The notes beneath the pieces are model-generated. The model did no database searches, was not told the origin of the DNA, and saw only the letters and a program-made list of their open reading frames with translations. Source: Brevundimonas diminuta (GTDB lineage: Bacteria > Pseudomonadota > Alphaproteobacteria > Caulobacterales > Caulobacteraceae). Taken from it: DNA of 64,000 bases. Positions 9,282-17,855 of this stretch are shown piece by piece; the stretch's first letter is position 1; every line of letters starts with the position of its first letter. The stretch spans positions 2,935,501-2,999,500 of the forward strand of contig NZ_CP073063.1 in assembly GCF_022654015.1 (NCBI RefSeq), given 5' to 3'. The position numbers and the translations under genes are program-made.

Positions 9282-10796
9282 ATGCAGGACACCATCCGCC
9301 GCATCCTCACCGCCCGCGTCTATGACGTGGCGGAGGAAACGCCTCTCGACCCGCTGCGCCGCCTGTCGGCACGGCTCGAGCGGCCTGTCTTGCTAAAGCG
9401 GGAGGACTTGCAGCCGGTCTTTTCGTTCAAGATCCGCGGCGCTTACAACAAGATCGCCAGCCTGTCGGAAGATGAACTGTCCAGGGGCGTCATCTGCGCC
9501 TCGGCCGGCAATCACGCGCAAGGGGTGGCCCTGGCGGCCGCACGTCGCGACATTCCCGCCACCATTGTCATGCCCACCACCACCCCCGGCATTAAGGTCG
9601 CGGCCGTGCGCGCCCTGGGCGGCGAGGTCGTACTGCATGGCGACAGCTTCGATGAGGCCTACGCCCACGCTCGTGAGTTGGAGGGCCTGACCGGCGCGGC
9701 GTTCATCCACCCCTTCGACGACCCCGACGTCATCGCGGGCCAGGGCACGGTGGGCCTCGAGATCGCCCGTCAGCACGCCGATCCGATCGAAGCCGTCTTC
9801 GTGCCCATCGGCGGCGGCGGCCTGGCGGCCGGCGTCGCGGCCATCATCAAATTCCTGCGGCCCGAGACCCAGATCGTTGGAGTCGAGCCGGTGGATGCGC
9901 CGACGATGAAGTCCGCCATCGACGCGGGGCAGGTCGTGACCTTGAACGAGGTCGGCCTGTTCGCCGACGGCGTCGCCGTGCGTCGAGCCGGGACCGAGAC
10001 CTTCCGCCTGTGCAAGGATCTGCTGGACGAGATCGTGCTGGTGGACACCGACGCCATCTGCGCCGCGATCAAGGACATCTTTGATGATAGCCGTGCCATC
10101 GCCGAACCCTCCGGAGCCGTCGCACTGGCCGGGCTGAAAGCCTGGGCCGCCGCCCATCCCGGAAGCGGGAGTCTGATCGCCGTCAACTCGGGCGCCAATC
10201 TGAACTTCGACCGGCTGCGTCATGTCGCCGAACGGGCCGAGATCGGAGAGGGCGCTGAGGCCCTGCTGGCCGTGGCGATGAAGGACGACCGCGACGACTA
10301 CCGTCGATTCCTGGACAGTCTGGACGGTCGTTCGGTCACCGAGTTCAACTATCGCTGGTCCGGCGACGGGCAGGCGCAAATCTTCGTCGGCGTCGCCCTG
10401 CGAAACGGTCCGCACGAGCGGGACGACCTGATCGCGGCCCTGCGTTCGGGCGGTTACGCCGTCGAGGACATGAGCGACAATGAGACTGCCAAGCTGCATG
10501 TCCGCTACATGGTGGGCGGCCGCACCGTCGGCCTGCCCCATGAACGCATCCTGCGCTTCCAGTTCCCCGAACGCCCCGGCGCCTTCCTGCGGTTCCTGAA
10601 CAGCCTCCAACCCGCCTGGGCCCTAACGCTGTTTCACTATCGCAATCACGGCGACGACGTCGGCCGAGTTCTGGCGGGCATCAGCGTGCCGCCCCAGGAG
10701 CAGGCCCTGCTGACCGCCGCCCTGGCCCATCTGGGCTACCCCTACGTCGACGAGACCGCCAATCCGGCGTGCCGCCTGTTTCTGGACGGCGCGTAA
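9282..10796 (+). CDS. ilvA: Threonine ammonia-lyase, biosynthetic (threonine dehydratase)
   Basis: This PLP enzyme deaminates threonine to 2-oxobutyrate, the first committed step to isoleucine. The 504-residue length and domain order fit the biosynthetic type. The catalytic domain carries the PLP-lysine motif 'FSFKIRGAYNK', the 'SAGNHAQGVALAA' motif and the phosphate-binding loop 'PIGGGGLAAG'. Two C-terminal Thr_dehydrat_C (ACT-like) domains (about 325-500) would bind the feedback inhibitor isoleucine and the activator valine. It is monocistronic and diverges from the nadA operon. The intergenic 188 bp shows no leader-peptide attenuator that I can recognise. Confidence 0.95.
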   Translation: MQDTIRRILTARVYDVAEETPLDPLRRLSARLERPVLLKREDLQPVFSFKIRGAYNKIASLSEDELSRGVICASAGNHAQGVALAAARRDIPATIVMPTTTPGIKVAAVRALGGEVVLHGDSFDEAYAHARELEGLTGAAFIHPFDDPDVIAGQGTVGLEIARQHADPIEAVFVPIGGGGLAAGVAAIIKFLRPETQIVGVEPVDAPTMKSAIDAGQVVTLNEVGLFADGVAVRRAGTETFRLCKDLLDEIVLVDTDAICAAIKDIFDDSRAIAEPSGAVALAGLKAWAAAHPGSGSLIAVNSGANLNFDRLRHVAERAEIGEGAEALLAVAMKDDRDDYRRFLDSLDGRSVTEFNYRWSGDGQAQIFVGVALRNGPHERDDLIAALRSGGYAVEDMSDNETAKLHVRYMVGGRTVGLPHERILRFQFPERPGAFLRFLNSLQPAWALTLFHYRNHGDDVGRVLAGISVPPQEQALLTAALAHLGYPYVDETANPACRLFLDGA

Positions 10797-10865
10797 CTAC
10801 GTAGTGCGACCTTAACCGGGCGTTTGCGGGCCGCGGCGCATGAGTACAAGCCTACGGAGCCCGTC

Positions 10866-13073
10866 ATGTTCTCGTTCAATCGCCTGTCCATCGCCTTGAA
10901 GCTCGCCGTCGTGGCGGGGCTCGCCATCGGCGCCTTGATGATCGTCGCGGCCATCGGCGTGACGGCCTATTCCGGCGCGATCGTCCGCGACATGGCCGGC
11001 CGATACGCCGAAAGCGCTGCGCTAGAAGCCTCGCAAGAAATCCGCAACGAGATCGTCTCGGCCGGCACGGGTGCCAAGACCCTGGCCGCGACCTTGGGTG
11101 CCGCACGACAGACGGGACTGACCGACCGCGCCGCCTATATGGCGCTGGTCAAGCCGAACGCCGAAGCCACCGATCAGGTGATGGGCGCCTGGTTCATGGC
11201 CGCCCCGGACGCCGTCGGGGCCGACGCCGCCCACATCAGCGATCCGGCGAGCAGTTCGAACGTCAACGGACGACTTTCAATCTACTGGGTGCGCCGTGAC
11301 GGTCAGAGTTCCCTGGAGCCCGAGGCTGACGGCTCGGACTTCGAACAGGCCTACTACACCGAGCCGATGGCCAGCGGCGCGCCGGTCGTGGTCGAACCGT
11401 ACGAAGAGAACATTGGCGGCGGCAAGGTCGCGATGACCTCGGTCGCCTATCCGGTGCGCGCCAACGGCCGCATCATCGGAGTCGCGGGCCTGGACATCAC
11501 CCTGGCCAACCTGTCGCAGCGCTTGGCGGCGATGAAGCCGCTGGGCACGGGCCGCGTCACCCTGGTGTCGAACAAGGGCGTTTGGGTCGCCCATCCGGAC
11601 GCCGCCGTGCGAGGCCAAGCCTATGCGGACACTGGTGCGGACATCGTGCACAACGTGATCGCCAAACGCCAGGCCCAGGCGGTCGAGGGCGTCAGCGTGA
11701 ACGGCGAGCCGGTTCGACGTCTGATCCAGCCCGTGATCCTGCCCGGTCAAAAGGCGACCTGGGCCGTCGTGCTGGACATTCCCGTCGCGACGATCGAGGC
11801 CCCGGCGCGGCAGTTGGCCTTGATGCTTCTGGTCGGCGGTGTTCTGATCATCGCCGCCATCATCGTCGCCCTTCTGGTCACCAGCGACCGTCTGATCCGA
11901 CGCCCGCTTGCGCGTCTGACCGCCCATGTTCGGACCATGAGCGACGGACGCTATGACATTCCCGTCGCCGGTGCGGACAAGGCCGATGAACTGGGCCAGA
12001 TCGCGAGGGCGCTCGAAGGGTTCCGGGTCGAGCTTGCGGACGGTCTGGCGCGGCGCGACCAGCAGCAGCGAGAACGTGCGGCCGCCGAAACCGATCGTCG
12101 CCGGCACGCCGAGGAGACGGAGCTTTTCGCCGCCTCGCAAACGCGCGCCGTCGAGACTTTGGGAGAAGGTCTATCGCGCCTCGCCGCCGGCGACCTGGCC
12201 TGGCGGATGCCCGAGGCGGGCTTCACCGCCGACACGCGTCGCATCCCGGAAGATTATAACGCCGCCCTGCACCAACTGCACACAACGATGACCGGCATCT
12301 GGACCACGGCCCAGTCGATGCGCGGCGGATGTCAGGACATCGCCGCCGCCGCTGACAGCCTGTCGCGCCGCACCGAGCAGCAGGCCGCCGGTCTGGAACA
12401 GACCGCTGCCGCGCTGGACCAGCTGACGCAGACGGTACGCAGCAGCGCCGAAAACGCCGAGCGCGCCCGAGACATCACTCAGGCCGCTCAGGCGGCGGCG
12501 GACAAGGGCGAGGCCGTCGTGCAGGACGCAATCGGCGCCATGTCGGAGATCGAGCAGTCGTCGACCCAGATCAACCAGATCGTCGGTGTCATCGACGAGA
12601 TCGCCTTCCAGACCAGCCTTCTGGCCCTGAACGCCGGTGTCGAGGCCGCCCGGGCCGGCGAAGCCGGACGCTGTTTCGCCGTCGTCGCCTCCGAGGTAAG
12701 GGGCCTGGCCGAACGGTCGGCCAGCGCCGCCAAGGAGATCAAGGCGCTGATCGCCCTGTCGCAGAGCAATGTGCAGCGCGGATCCGATCAGGTGTCGCTG
12801 ACGCGCGACAGCCTCAGCGCCATCGCTGTCCAGGTGGCGGAGGCCAACGCCCTGGTTCGTACCATCGCCGCCGCGACGCGCGAACAGTCGGTCGGCATCG
12901 GCGAGATCAATGTGGCGATCAATCAGATGGACCAGTTCACCCAGCAGAACGCCGCCATGGTCGAGGAATCCACCGCCGCCAGCCACGCCCTAACGAGCGA
13001 GGCCGGCGAACTGGAGGGGCTGATCAGCCGCTTTGATCTGGGTCAGACGGCGCAGTCGAGACGCGCCGCCTGA
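10866..13073 (+). CDS. Methyl-accepting chemotaxis protein with periplasmic Cache sensor
   Basis: The 735-residue chemoreceptor has TM1 at about 10-35, a large periplasmic dCache-like domain (about 40-305, with '[19 protein letters not shown]' and 'GVAGLDITL'), TM2 at about 310-335, and a HAMP plus second linker. The methyl-accepting domain follows; its hairpin tip reads '[26 protein letters not shown]'. No C-terminal CheR-docking pentapeptide is present. dCache domains usually bind amino acids or other small ligands. I chose the ATG at 10866 because GGAG lies 6 nt upstream; the longer frame begins with TTG and has no RBS. No che genes are adjacent. Confidence 0.95.
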   Translation: MFSFNRLSIALKLAVVAGLAIGALMIVAAIGVTAYSGAIVRDMAGRYAESAALEASQEIRNEIVSAGTGAKTLAATLGAARQTGLTDRAAYMALVKPNAEATDQVMGAWFMAAPDAVGADAAHISDPASSSNVNGRLSIYWVRRDGQSSLEPEADGSDFEQAYYTEPMASGAPVVVEPYEENIGGGKVAMTSVAYPVRANGRIIGVAGLDITLANLSQRLAAMKPLGTGRVTLVSNKGVWVAHPDAAVRGQAYADTGADIVHNVIAKRQAQAVEGVSVNGEPVRRLIQPVILPGQKATWAVVLDIPVATIEAPARQLALMLLVGGVLIIAAIIVALLVTSDRLIRRPLARLTAHVRTMSDGRYDIPVAGADKADELGQIARALEGFRVELADGLARRDQQQRERAAAETDRRRHAEETELFAASQTRAVETLGEGLSRLAAGDLAWRMPEAGFTADTRRIPEDYNAALHQLHTTMTGIWTTAQSMRGGCQDIAAAADSLSRRTEQQAAGLEQTAAALDQLTQTVRSSAENAERARDITQAAQAAADKGEAVVQDAIGAMSEIEQSSTQINQIVGVIDEIAFQTSLLALNAGVEAARAGEAGRCFAVVASEVRGLAERSASAAKEIKALIALSQSNVQRGSDQVSLTRDSLSAIAVQVAEANALVRTIAAATREQSVGIGEINVAINQMDQFTQQNAAMVEESTAASHALTSEAGELEGLISRFDLGQTAQSRRAA

Positions 13074-13080
13074 TCCGGGA

Positions 13081-13104
13081 ACGGGCGCCACGTACAGCGC
13101 CCGT
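13081..13104 (+). terminator. Hairpin after the chemoreceptor gene
   Basis: An 8-bp perfect stem (ACGGGCGC/GCGCCCGT) with an 8-nt loop starts 7 nt after the stop codon. The following T-tract is weak (CTGTCTT). It may act in both directions, since the next gene is convergent. Confidence 0.5.
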
Positions 13105-13110
13105 CTGTCT

Positions 13111-13509
13111 TCACGCCTTATCGATGGCGGCGGCGATCTGATCGCTGGAATGGCCCGTCAAATCCTTGGCGATCTCGCCGACCAGCTTGGCTTGAAGGTC
13201 CTTGTGCCAATGCTTGCGCAGCTCGCCCAGCGTCTTGGGCGCTGCGATCACCAGCAGTTCGTCGATCTTGTTGGTGACCGACCATTTGTTCAGCACCTCG
13301 GCGACGCCCATGGCGAAACCGTCCTCGGCCTGGGTGTCATTGTCGGGGTTCGCCTCATTGGATCGGCGGCCGGCCGAACCCGACACCCGATCCGCGATGG
13401 CCGGGGTTTCCAGCGGCGTCAGCTTGATGTCCGAAGCGTTCGTATTCTTGAACAGGGCCAGCTTCTCGCCATCGACCACCGCCACCAGCGCGCCATTGGA
13501 AAGTTTCAT
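13111..13509 (-). CDS. Host attachment family protein (Host_attach, PF10116-like)
   Basis: The 132-residue soluble protein matches the Host_attach family as I recall it. It opens with 'NGALVAVVDGEKLALFKN', has 'SAGRRSNEANPDNDTQAED' in the middle, and ends with a helical half containing 'ELLVIAAPKTLGELRKHWH'. The family is named from Agrobacterium att genes proposed to be needed for plant attachment. The fold resembles eRF1/baeRF release-factor-like domains, so the name may not reflect the function. The ATG at 13509 has GGAG 8 nt upstream. It is monocistronic. Confidence 0.8.
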   Translation of the reverse strand: MKLSNGALVAVVDGEKLALFKNTNASDIKLTPLETPAIADRVSGSAGRRSNEANPDNDTQAEDGFAMGVAEVLNKWSVTNKIDELLVIAAPKTLGELRKHWHKDLQAKLVGEIAKDLTGHSSDQIAAAIDKA

Positions 13510-13618
13510 CGTCGATACTCCAGTGTGTAGGGACCTGGACAACGAACCGGAACGCAGGCCGTTGCCTCACGCCGCCGATCCCATAGTGTCGCGCGACAAA
13601 ACCGCCGGGAGATGAACC

Positions 13619-14329
13619 ATGCCTGACGTCCTGCCGCTGGACCGCCGCCGCCTGATGGTCCTGGGCGCATCCGGCGCTGCGGCTGCGATCCTGCCGGCGT
13701 GCGCGACCGTGACGGCTGCATCGCCGCGCCAGACGGTATGGACCTTCGATCGCCTGGCCGACATCGGGGGGATCGAGACCCGCGTCGAGGGCGCGCCGGG
13801 CCTGATCGACAGTCCGTTTGGCCGAGCGGTTCAGTTCGACGGCGTGGACGACGCCCTGTTCATCGACCAGCATCCGCTGGCCGGAGCCGAGACCTTCACT
13901 TTCGAGGCCCTGTTCCGACCCGACGGCGGCGCCTTCGAGCAACGCTGGTTTCATCTCGCCGAAGAGGCGCCGGCCGGTCAGCCGCCGTCGCAGACGCGCT
14001 TCCTGTTCGAGATCCGCGTGGTTCAGGACCGCTGGTACCTGGACGCTTTCACGCGCGGGCCTAGCTACAACCACACCCTGATCTTCCCCGAGCGGCTCCA
14101 TCCGTGCGGACAGTGGTTCCACGTCGCGCAAACCTTCGACGGCGTCCTGTACCGGGCCTATGTCGACGGCGTCCTGCAAGGCGAACATGCCGTGCCGTTC
14201 AAGCCGCAAGGGCCAGGCCGGGCCTCGGTCGGTTGCCGCATCAACCGCGTGAACTACTTCAAAGGCGCGGTGCGTCAGGCCCGCTTCACCCACGCCGCCC
14301 TGCCGCCTGGACGGTTCACGCGGGGCTAA
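13619..14329 (+). CDS. LamG/concanavalin-like lectin domain lipoprotein
   Basis: The 236-residue protein starts with a Tat-like signal ('DRRRLMVLGASGAAAAILPAC') whose end also forms a lipobox (Cys28). The mature part is a single LamG/laminin_G_3 jelly roll (about 40-230), with 'VQFDGVDDALFID', 'FTFEALFRPDGG', 'FHVAQTFDGVLYRAYVDGVLQGE' and 'IGCRINRVNYFKG'-like strand motifs. Such domains bind glycans or mediate envelope adhesion; no catalytic residues are evident. GGGAG lies 7 nt upstream of the ATG. The neighbour on the minus strand diverges. Confidence 0.8.
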   Translation: MPDVLPLDRRRLMVLGASGAAAAILPACATVTAASPRQTVWTFDRLADIGGIETRVEGAPGLIDSPFGRAVQFDGVDDALFIDQHPLAGAETFTFEALFRPDGGAFEQRWFHLAEEAPAGQPPSQTRFLFEIRVVQDRWYLDAFTRGPSYNHTLIFPERLHPCGQWFHVAQTFDGVLYRAYVDGVLQGEHAVPFKPQGPGRASVGCRINRVNYFKGAVRQARFTHAALPPGRFTRG

Positions 14330-14407
14330 CGACAGGCGCTGCGCTAAGCCTCGCCTAATCGTCCAGGTTGCGCCTATGGTCAGACGATCGATGGGGAGCG
14401 AAAAATC

Positions 14408-15220
14408 ATGCTGAGAATTTTGGCTGCAGCACTAGCGCTTTCAACGGCTGCTTTGACGACGCCGCCTACGCCGGCTCTCGCGGCGGCCAGAGCCGCTACG
14501 CCACAGATGTCGCGCCAGGAATCCCGAGATCACGACCTTTTCGTTCAGGCCAACACCGACTTTCAACGACGGGGCTATCCCGCTCTCGCCCGGCGTCTTC
14601 CCGCGCTCCGTCAGGCGCTGGATCGGATGCCTGCGGATTATGGACAGTTGGTCGAGCAAGCAGGCCAGCACGTTGTGAGAGTCTCCGATCCCGGCGACGT
14701 GCTGATGATGATGGTCGGCCTGTCGGCAGCCGCCGGCAAGGATGGAAGCGGCGCAAAAGGCGCGACGGCCCTGCCCAACGTCTATGGCGACATCGCCCTG
14801 ATGCTCGCTTCGGAAGCCGTCGAGGCGCGTCGGTACGAAGAAGGCATCAGCTATCTAGATCGCGTGCTGAAGGTACAGCCGAAAAACTGGTTGTTGCTTG
14901 TCGAAAAGGCCGCCGCCCTGCAGGGGTTGAGACGTTGGAATGACGCCCTGGTTCTGGCTGACGCCGCATTGGCGGACGACGATATACTGATGCTTTTGCA
15001 TCGCGGCCCATTCCATCGCCGGCGCGGTTTCATCCTGATCGAACTAGGCCGATTGGACGAGGCGAAGGCCGCTTATGAGGCCGCGCTTAAAATCGATCCG
15101 GACGACGCAAACGCCAAACGCGAACTGGAATACATCGCTGAACTGAAGGGTGGCGCATCGCCTACTGCGCCCCAAGTGCTCTCTCCGCTCTCGCCGACGC
15201 CTGCTCCACCAATCCGCTAG
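14408..15220 (+). CDS. Periplasmic TPR-repeat protein
   Basis: The 270-residue protein has a cleavable signal peptide (about 1-26, 'AAALALSTAALTTPPTPALA'). TPR-like helical pairs cover about 130-245; the clearest repeat is 'FILIELGRLDEAKAAYEAALKIDPDDANAKREL'. The last 25 residues are Pro-rich. TPR proteins act as protein-interaction scaffolds, and export suggests a role in the envelope. The partner is unknown. Its stop overlaps the convergent ogt stop by 4 bp. Confidence 0.8.
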   Translation: MLRILAAALALSTAALTTPPTPALAAARAATPQMSRQESRDHDLFVQANTDFQRRGYPALARRLPALRQALDRMPADYGQLVEQAGQHVVRVSDPGDVLMMMVGLSAAAGKDGSGAKGATALPNVYGDIALMLASEAVEARRYEEGISYLDRVLKVQPKNWLLLVEKAAALQGLRRWNDALVLADAALADDDILMLLHRGPFHRRRGFILIELGRLDEAKAAYEAALKIDPDDANAKRELEYIAELKGGASPTAPQVLSPLSPTPAPPIR

Positions 15221-15744
15221 AGCAGCCGACCGCCCGCTTCATGCGCCAGAAGCCAGCGTTTGCGCTCAAGCCCGCCCGCATAGCCGGTCAGGGTCCCGTT
15301 CGCTCCGATCACGCGATGGCAGGGCACAATGACGCCGACCGGATTGGCGCCGTTGGCCAGGCCCACGGCGCGGACGGCCTTGGGCGCGCCGATGGCCGCA
15401 GCGAGCTGACCATAGGTGCGGGTCTCGCCGGTCGGGATGTCGCGCAACGCCTTCCACACCGCGCGTTGGAAATCCGTGCCGCCGGTGCGGACCGTGATGG
15501 CGTCAAAGGCGGTCAGGTCGCCGCCGAACCAAGTCTCGACCGCCCGACGCACCGGCTCCGGCGCGCGGCCGTCGGTCAGCACGACCTCACCGTAGTGTCG
15601 GCGCAGCAGCAGGCGCAGACGGGCTTCGTAGTCGTGGAAATCCAGCGCGCGCACCGCGCCGTCGGCGTCGGTGACGACCAGCACCTCGCCGACGGGGGAC
15701 GGGATGCGATCCAGGGTCAGGTGCATGTCAGGCTGCTCGGTCAT
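15217..15744 (-). CDS. ogt: Methylated-DNA--[protein]-cysteine S-methyltransferase
   Basis: This suicide enzyme takes methyl groups from O6-methylguanine and O4-methylthymine onto its own cysteine. The 175-residue protein has the active-site 'PCHRVIG' in 'NPVGVIVPCHRV', the helix 'FQRAVWKALRDIPTGETRTYGQLA' and the Asn hinge region 'VGLANGANP'. The start overlaps the stop of the upstream Ada-like gene by 4 bp, so the two are translationally coupled. This is the split equivalent of E. coli Ada, whose two halves are fused. Confidence 0.95.
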   Translation of the reverse strand: MTEQPDMHLTLDRIPSPVGEVLVVTDADGAVRALDFHDYEARLRLLLRRHYGEVVLTDGRAPEPVRRAVETWFGGDLTAFDAITVRTGGTDFQRAVWKALRDIPTGETRTYGQLAAAIGAPKAVRAVGLANGANPVGVIVPCHRVIGANGTLTGYAGGLERKRWLLAHEAGGRLL

Positions 15745-16820
15745 TTCGCCGTTCCTCGCTCAGGGCCCCAATAGAGTGCGCCATAGGCCCGCCACGGCCG
15801 CCATCGCTCGGCGCGCGCCAGCAGCGCGGCGTCCGTCGTCGCCAGCCGGTCGCTGGGCGCATCCTCGCCGGCGTCGATCCACTCGCCCGCAAGTCTCAAC
15901 CCCGGCCTGGCCCTGATTGCGCCGTGCAGAACGGGATCGGCCGACAGGTCGCGCGTGACCGCCTCGGGATCGGCGGCGAGGTCAAACACGCGCCGCACCC
16001 GCGCCAGCACGCCCGGCAAGGTTTTCAGATTGTTGATCCGCGCCTCGACCGCCGCCTTGCCCGGTTGAGCGGGGCGCAGCGTCACCGCACCCCCCGTGCC
16101 ATCCACGTCGGGGCGCAGCCGCCGAGCCCAGACGCCATCGACAACCGCCTCGCCCGCGACGCCGCGCGTCGCCAAGGTCGTCATCATGGCGTCCCAGTCA
16201 TAGGGCTGGCGGTAGGACAGACCGATCTTGATCACCCCGCCCGCTTCCGCCTCGACCTTGCGGCGCCGCAGGTCCGACGGCGCGCGACCGTAAAGGGCCT
16301 GAAACGTCTCGTTGAATCGTCTCACACTGCCGAAGCCCGACGCCATCGCCACCTCGGCCATCGACAGGTCGGTCTCGTGGATCAACTGTTTGGCCAGGAG
16401 GACGCGCCGTGTCTGGGCCACACTGACCGGGGCCGCGCCCAGATGCTGACGGAACAGGCGGCGCAGTTGTCGCTCGCCCAAGCCCAGCCGTGTCGCGAGG
16501 GCGTCCGTGTTGCCGAAATCCAACGCCCCCGCCTCGATCAGCGCCAGAGCCCGGCTGACGGTATTGGACGTGCCGAGCCAGGCGCCCATTTCCGGCGCCG
16601 TCTCGGGCCGGCACCGCAGACAGGCCCGCAAGCCTGCCGCCTCGGCCGCTGCGGCGCTGGGGTGAAAGACCACATTCTCGCGCTTGGGCGTCCGCGCCGG
16701 GCAGACGGGCCGACAATAGATGCCCGTCGAGGTCACGCCGGTGAAGAAACGCCCGTCGAAACGGGCGTCCCGCGCTACGACGGCGCGCCAGCACGCCTCC
16801 TGATCCAACGACTGATCCAT
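15741..16820 (-). CDS. Ada/AlkA-type regulator with internally deleted glycosylase core
   Basis: The 359-residue protein has an N-terminal Ada zinc domain with the CxxxC and CxxC pairs ('YCRPVCPAR', 'CLRCRP'). A two-helix AraC-type HTH follows (about 90-185, 'SMAEVAMASGFGSVRRFNETFQALYG'), then an AlkA N-terminal domain (about 195-295). Full-length relatives (about 480 residues) continue with an HhH-GPD domain holding the catalytic Asp. Here the sequence jumps from 'RPGLRLAGEW' to 'APSDRLATTDAALLARAERWRPWRAYGALYW', the usual extreme C-terminus. An in-frame deletion of roughly 100-150 residues is inferred. It should sense methylphosphotriesters and activate transcription but not excise 3-methyladenine. 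It overlaps ogt by 4 bp. Confidence 0.85.
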   Translation of the reverse strand: MDQSLDQEACWRAVVARDARFDGRFFTGVTSTGIYCRPVCPARTPKRENVVFHPSAAAAEAAGLRACLRCRPETAPEMGAWLGTSNTVSRALALIEAGALDFGNTDALATRLGLGERQLRRLFRQHLGAAPVSVAQTRRVLLAKQLIHETDLSMAEVAMASGFGSVRRFNETFQALYGRAPSDLRRRKVEAEAGGVIKIGLSYRQPYDWDAMMTTLATRGVAGEAVVDGVWARRLRPDVDGTGGAVTLRPAQPGKAAVEARINNLKTLPGVLARVRRVFDLAADPEAVTRDLSADPVLHGAIRARPGLRLAGEWIDAGEDAPSDRLATTDAALLARAERWRPWRAYGALYWGPERGTAK

Positions 16821-16878
16821 GCCCGAAGGATGCGCCGCCCGCCCGACGATGTCTCGCGGTTTTCGGACATGGATCGGA

Positions 16879-17088
16879 TCAGTCTCTCAGGAAGAACAAG
16901 GCCTCCACCGTCGTATCCAAGGCCCGGGCGAGTTCCAGCGCCAGAACGGTCGAGGGCACGAAGACGCCGTTCTCGACCGTATTGATGGTCTTGCGCGAGA
17001 CGCTGGCCTTGTCGGCCAGCCCCTGCTGCGTCAGTCCCGCGGCGGTGCGCGCCTCCTTCAACCGCGAGCCGAGCCTGGGATCACCCAT
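16879..17088 (-). CDS. XRE-family HTH transcriptional regulator, small
   Basis: The 69-residue protein is a single Cro/C1-type HTH ('LKEARTAAGLTQQGLADKASVSRKTINTVENG', then 'STVLALELARALDTTVEALF'). I chose the ATG at 17088; this start overlaps the upstream membrane-protein gene by 8 bp. Small XRE regulators paired with a membrane protein are a recurrent arrangement in which the regulator usually controls its own operon. The nested dyad at 17798-17829 is the obvious candidate site. Confidence 0.88.
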   Translation of the reverse strand: MGDPRLGSRLKEARTAAGLTQQGLADKASVSRKTINTVENGVFVPSTVLALELARALDTTVEALFFLRD

Positions 17089-17782
17089 CGCGACCGGCCT
17101 CGCGATCCAGCCAGGCGAACCGCAGGCCCGCCGACGCCCCGCCCAGCGCCAGGACATAGGGCAAAGCCAGCACGCCATAGTCCGCGCGCCACAGACCCAG
17201 ACCAAGCGCCACGGTGACCCCGCCCATCAGCACGACGAAGGCCAGGATCATCGACCGCGCCCGCAAAACCTGCGTGAGCTCGTCTTCCATCAGACGGCGG
17301 TTCTTCTGCGCGTTCCAGTCCCAGCCCATGACGAGCACAGGGATCAACCAGCCGTACAGAACCGGCAGCAGGATCTGCACATAGGCGCCCAGGTTGTGGT
17401 CCCCGCCCAGAACCCGCTGCATGGCCAGATGCGCCTGAGCCATGAACAGCAGCAGCACGAGAGGAAAGAGCACCAGCTGTCGGGTGCGCTCCCGCTGCAG
17501 CTTTTCGCGGCGGGCGCCGTCACGGCTCTCCGCAACATCGATGGGCTGACCGGAGCGGCCACACCAGGCCATCATGGCTCCGATGAGCATCAGCCCGAAA
17601 CCGAAGCCCGCCGCCACGCCCGCAGTCGTCGCCTGATCGCCCTCTGTTCCATGCATGAGCGCAAAACCCGCGCCGCCCGCCAGGGCGGCTGCGCCGATGA
17701 CGAGCATGGCGACGCCGCCCCACCAGTATCGACGCCGGCTCGACTGCACCCGCAGAACTGCGGCGTTTTCATCCTTGTTCAC
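17081..17782 (-). CDS. Four-or-more-TM membrane protein paired with XRE regulator
   Basis: The 233-residue protein has hydrophobic segments at about 20-42, 52-72, 103-122, 132-155, 177-197 and 202-222. Between the second and third lies a charged cytosolic stretch ('ESRDGARREKLQRERTRQ'). I do not recognise a named family. The GTG start at 17782 has a strong AGGAGG 5 nt upstream. The downstream XRE gene overlaps its end by 8 bp, so the two are one operon, and the membrane protein may modulate the regulator. That functional link is inference. Confidence 0.75.
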   Translation of the reverse strand: MNKDENAAVLRVQSSRRRYWWGGVAMLVIGAAALAGGAGFALMHGTEGDQATTAGVAAGFGFGLMLIGAMMAWCGRSGQPIDVAESRDGARREKLQRERTRQLVLFPLVLLLFMAQAHLAMQRVLGGDHNLGAYVQILLPVLYGWLIPVLVMGWDWNAQKNRRLMEDELTQVLRARSMILAFVVLMGGVTVALGLGLWRADYGVLALPYVLALGGASAGLRFAWLDREAGRDG

Positions 17783-17797
17783 GACGTCCTCCTGAAG

Positions 17798-17829
17798 TAA
17801 CCTTGAGGTGACATATCACCTATAGGTTA
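17798..17829 (-). promoter_or_regulatory. Nested 32-bp dyad in the promoter of the membrane-protein/XRE operon
   Basis: Outer arms TAACCT/AGGTTA and inner arms AGGTGA/TCACCT are all perfect and share one centre; 12 of 14 bases per half match. The site lies 16-47 nt upstream of the GTG start, where a promoter is expected. It is the likely operator for the XRE protein encoded in the operon. Confidence 0.65.
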
Positions 17830-17855
17830 CACACCGTCAAGAGGGGACGTCGCCT

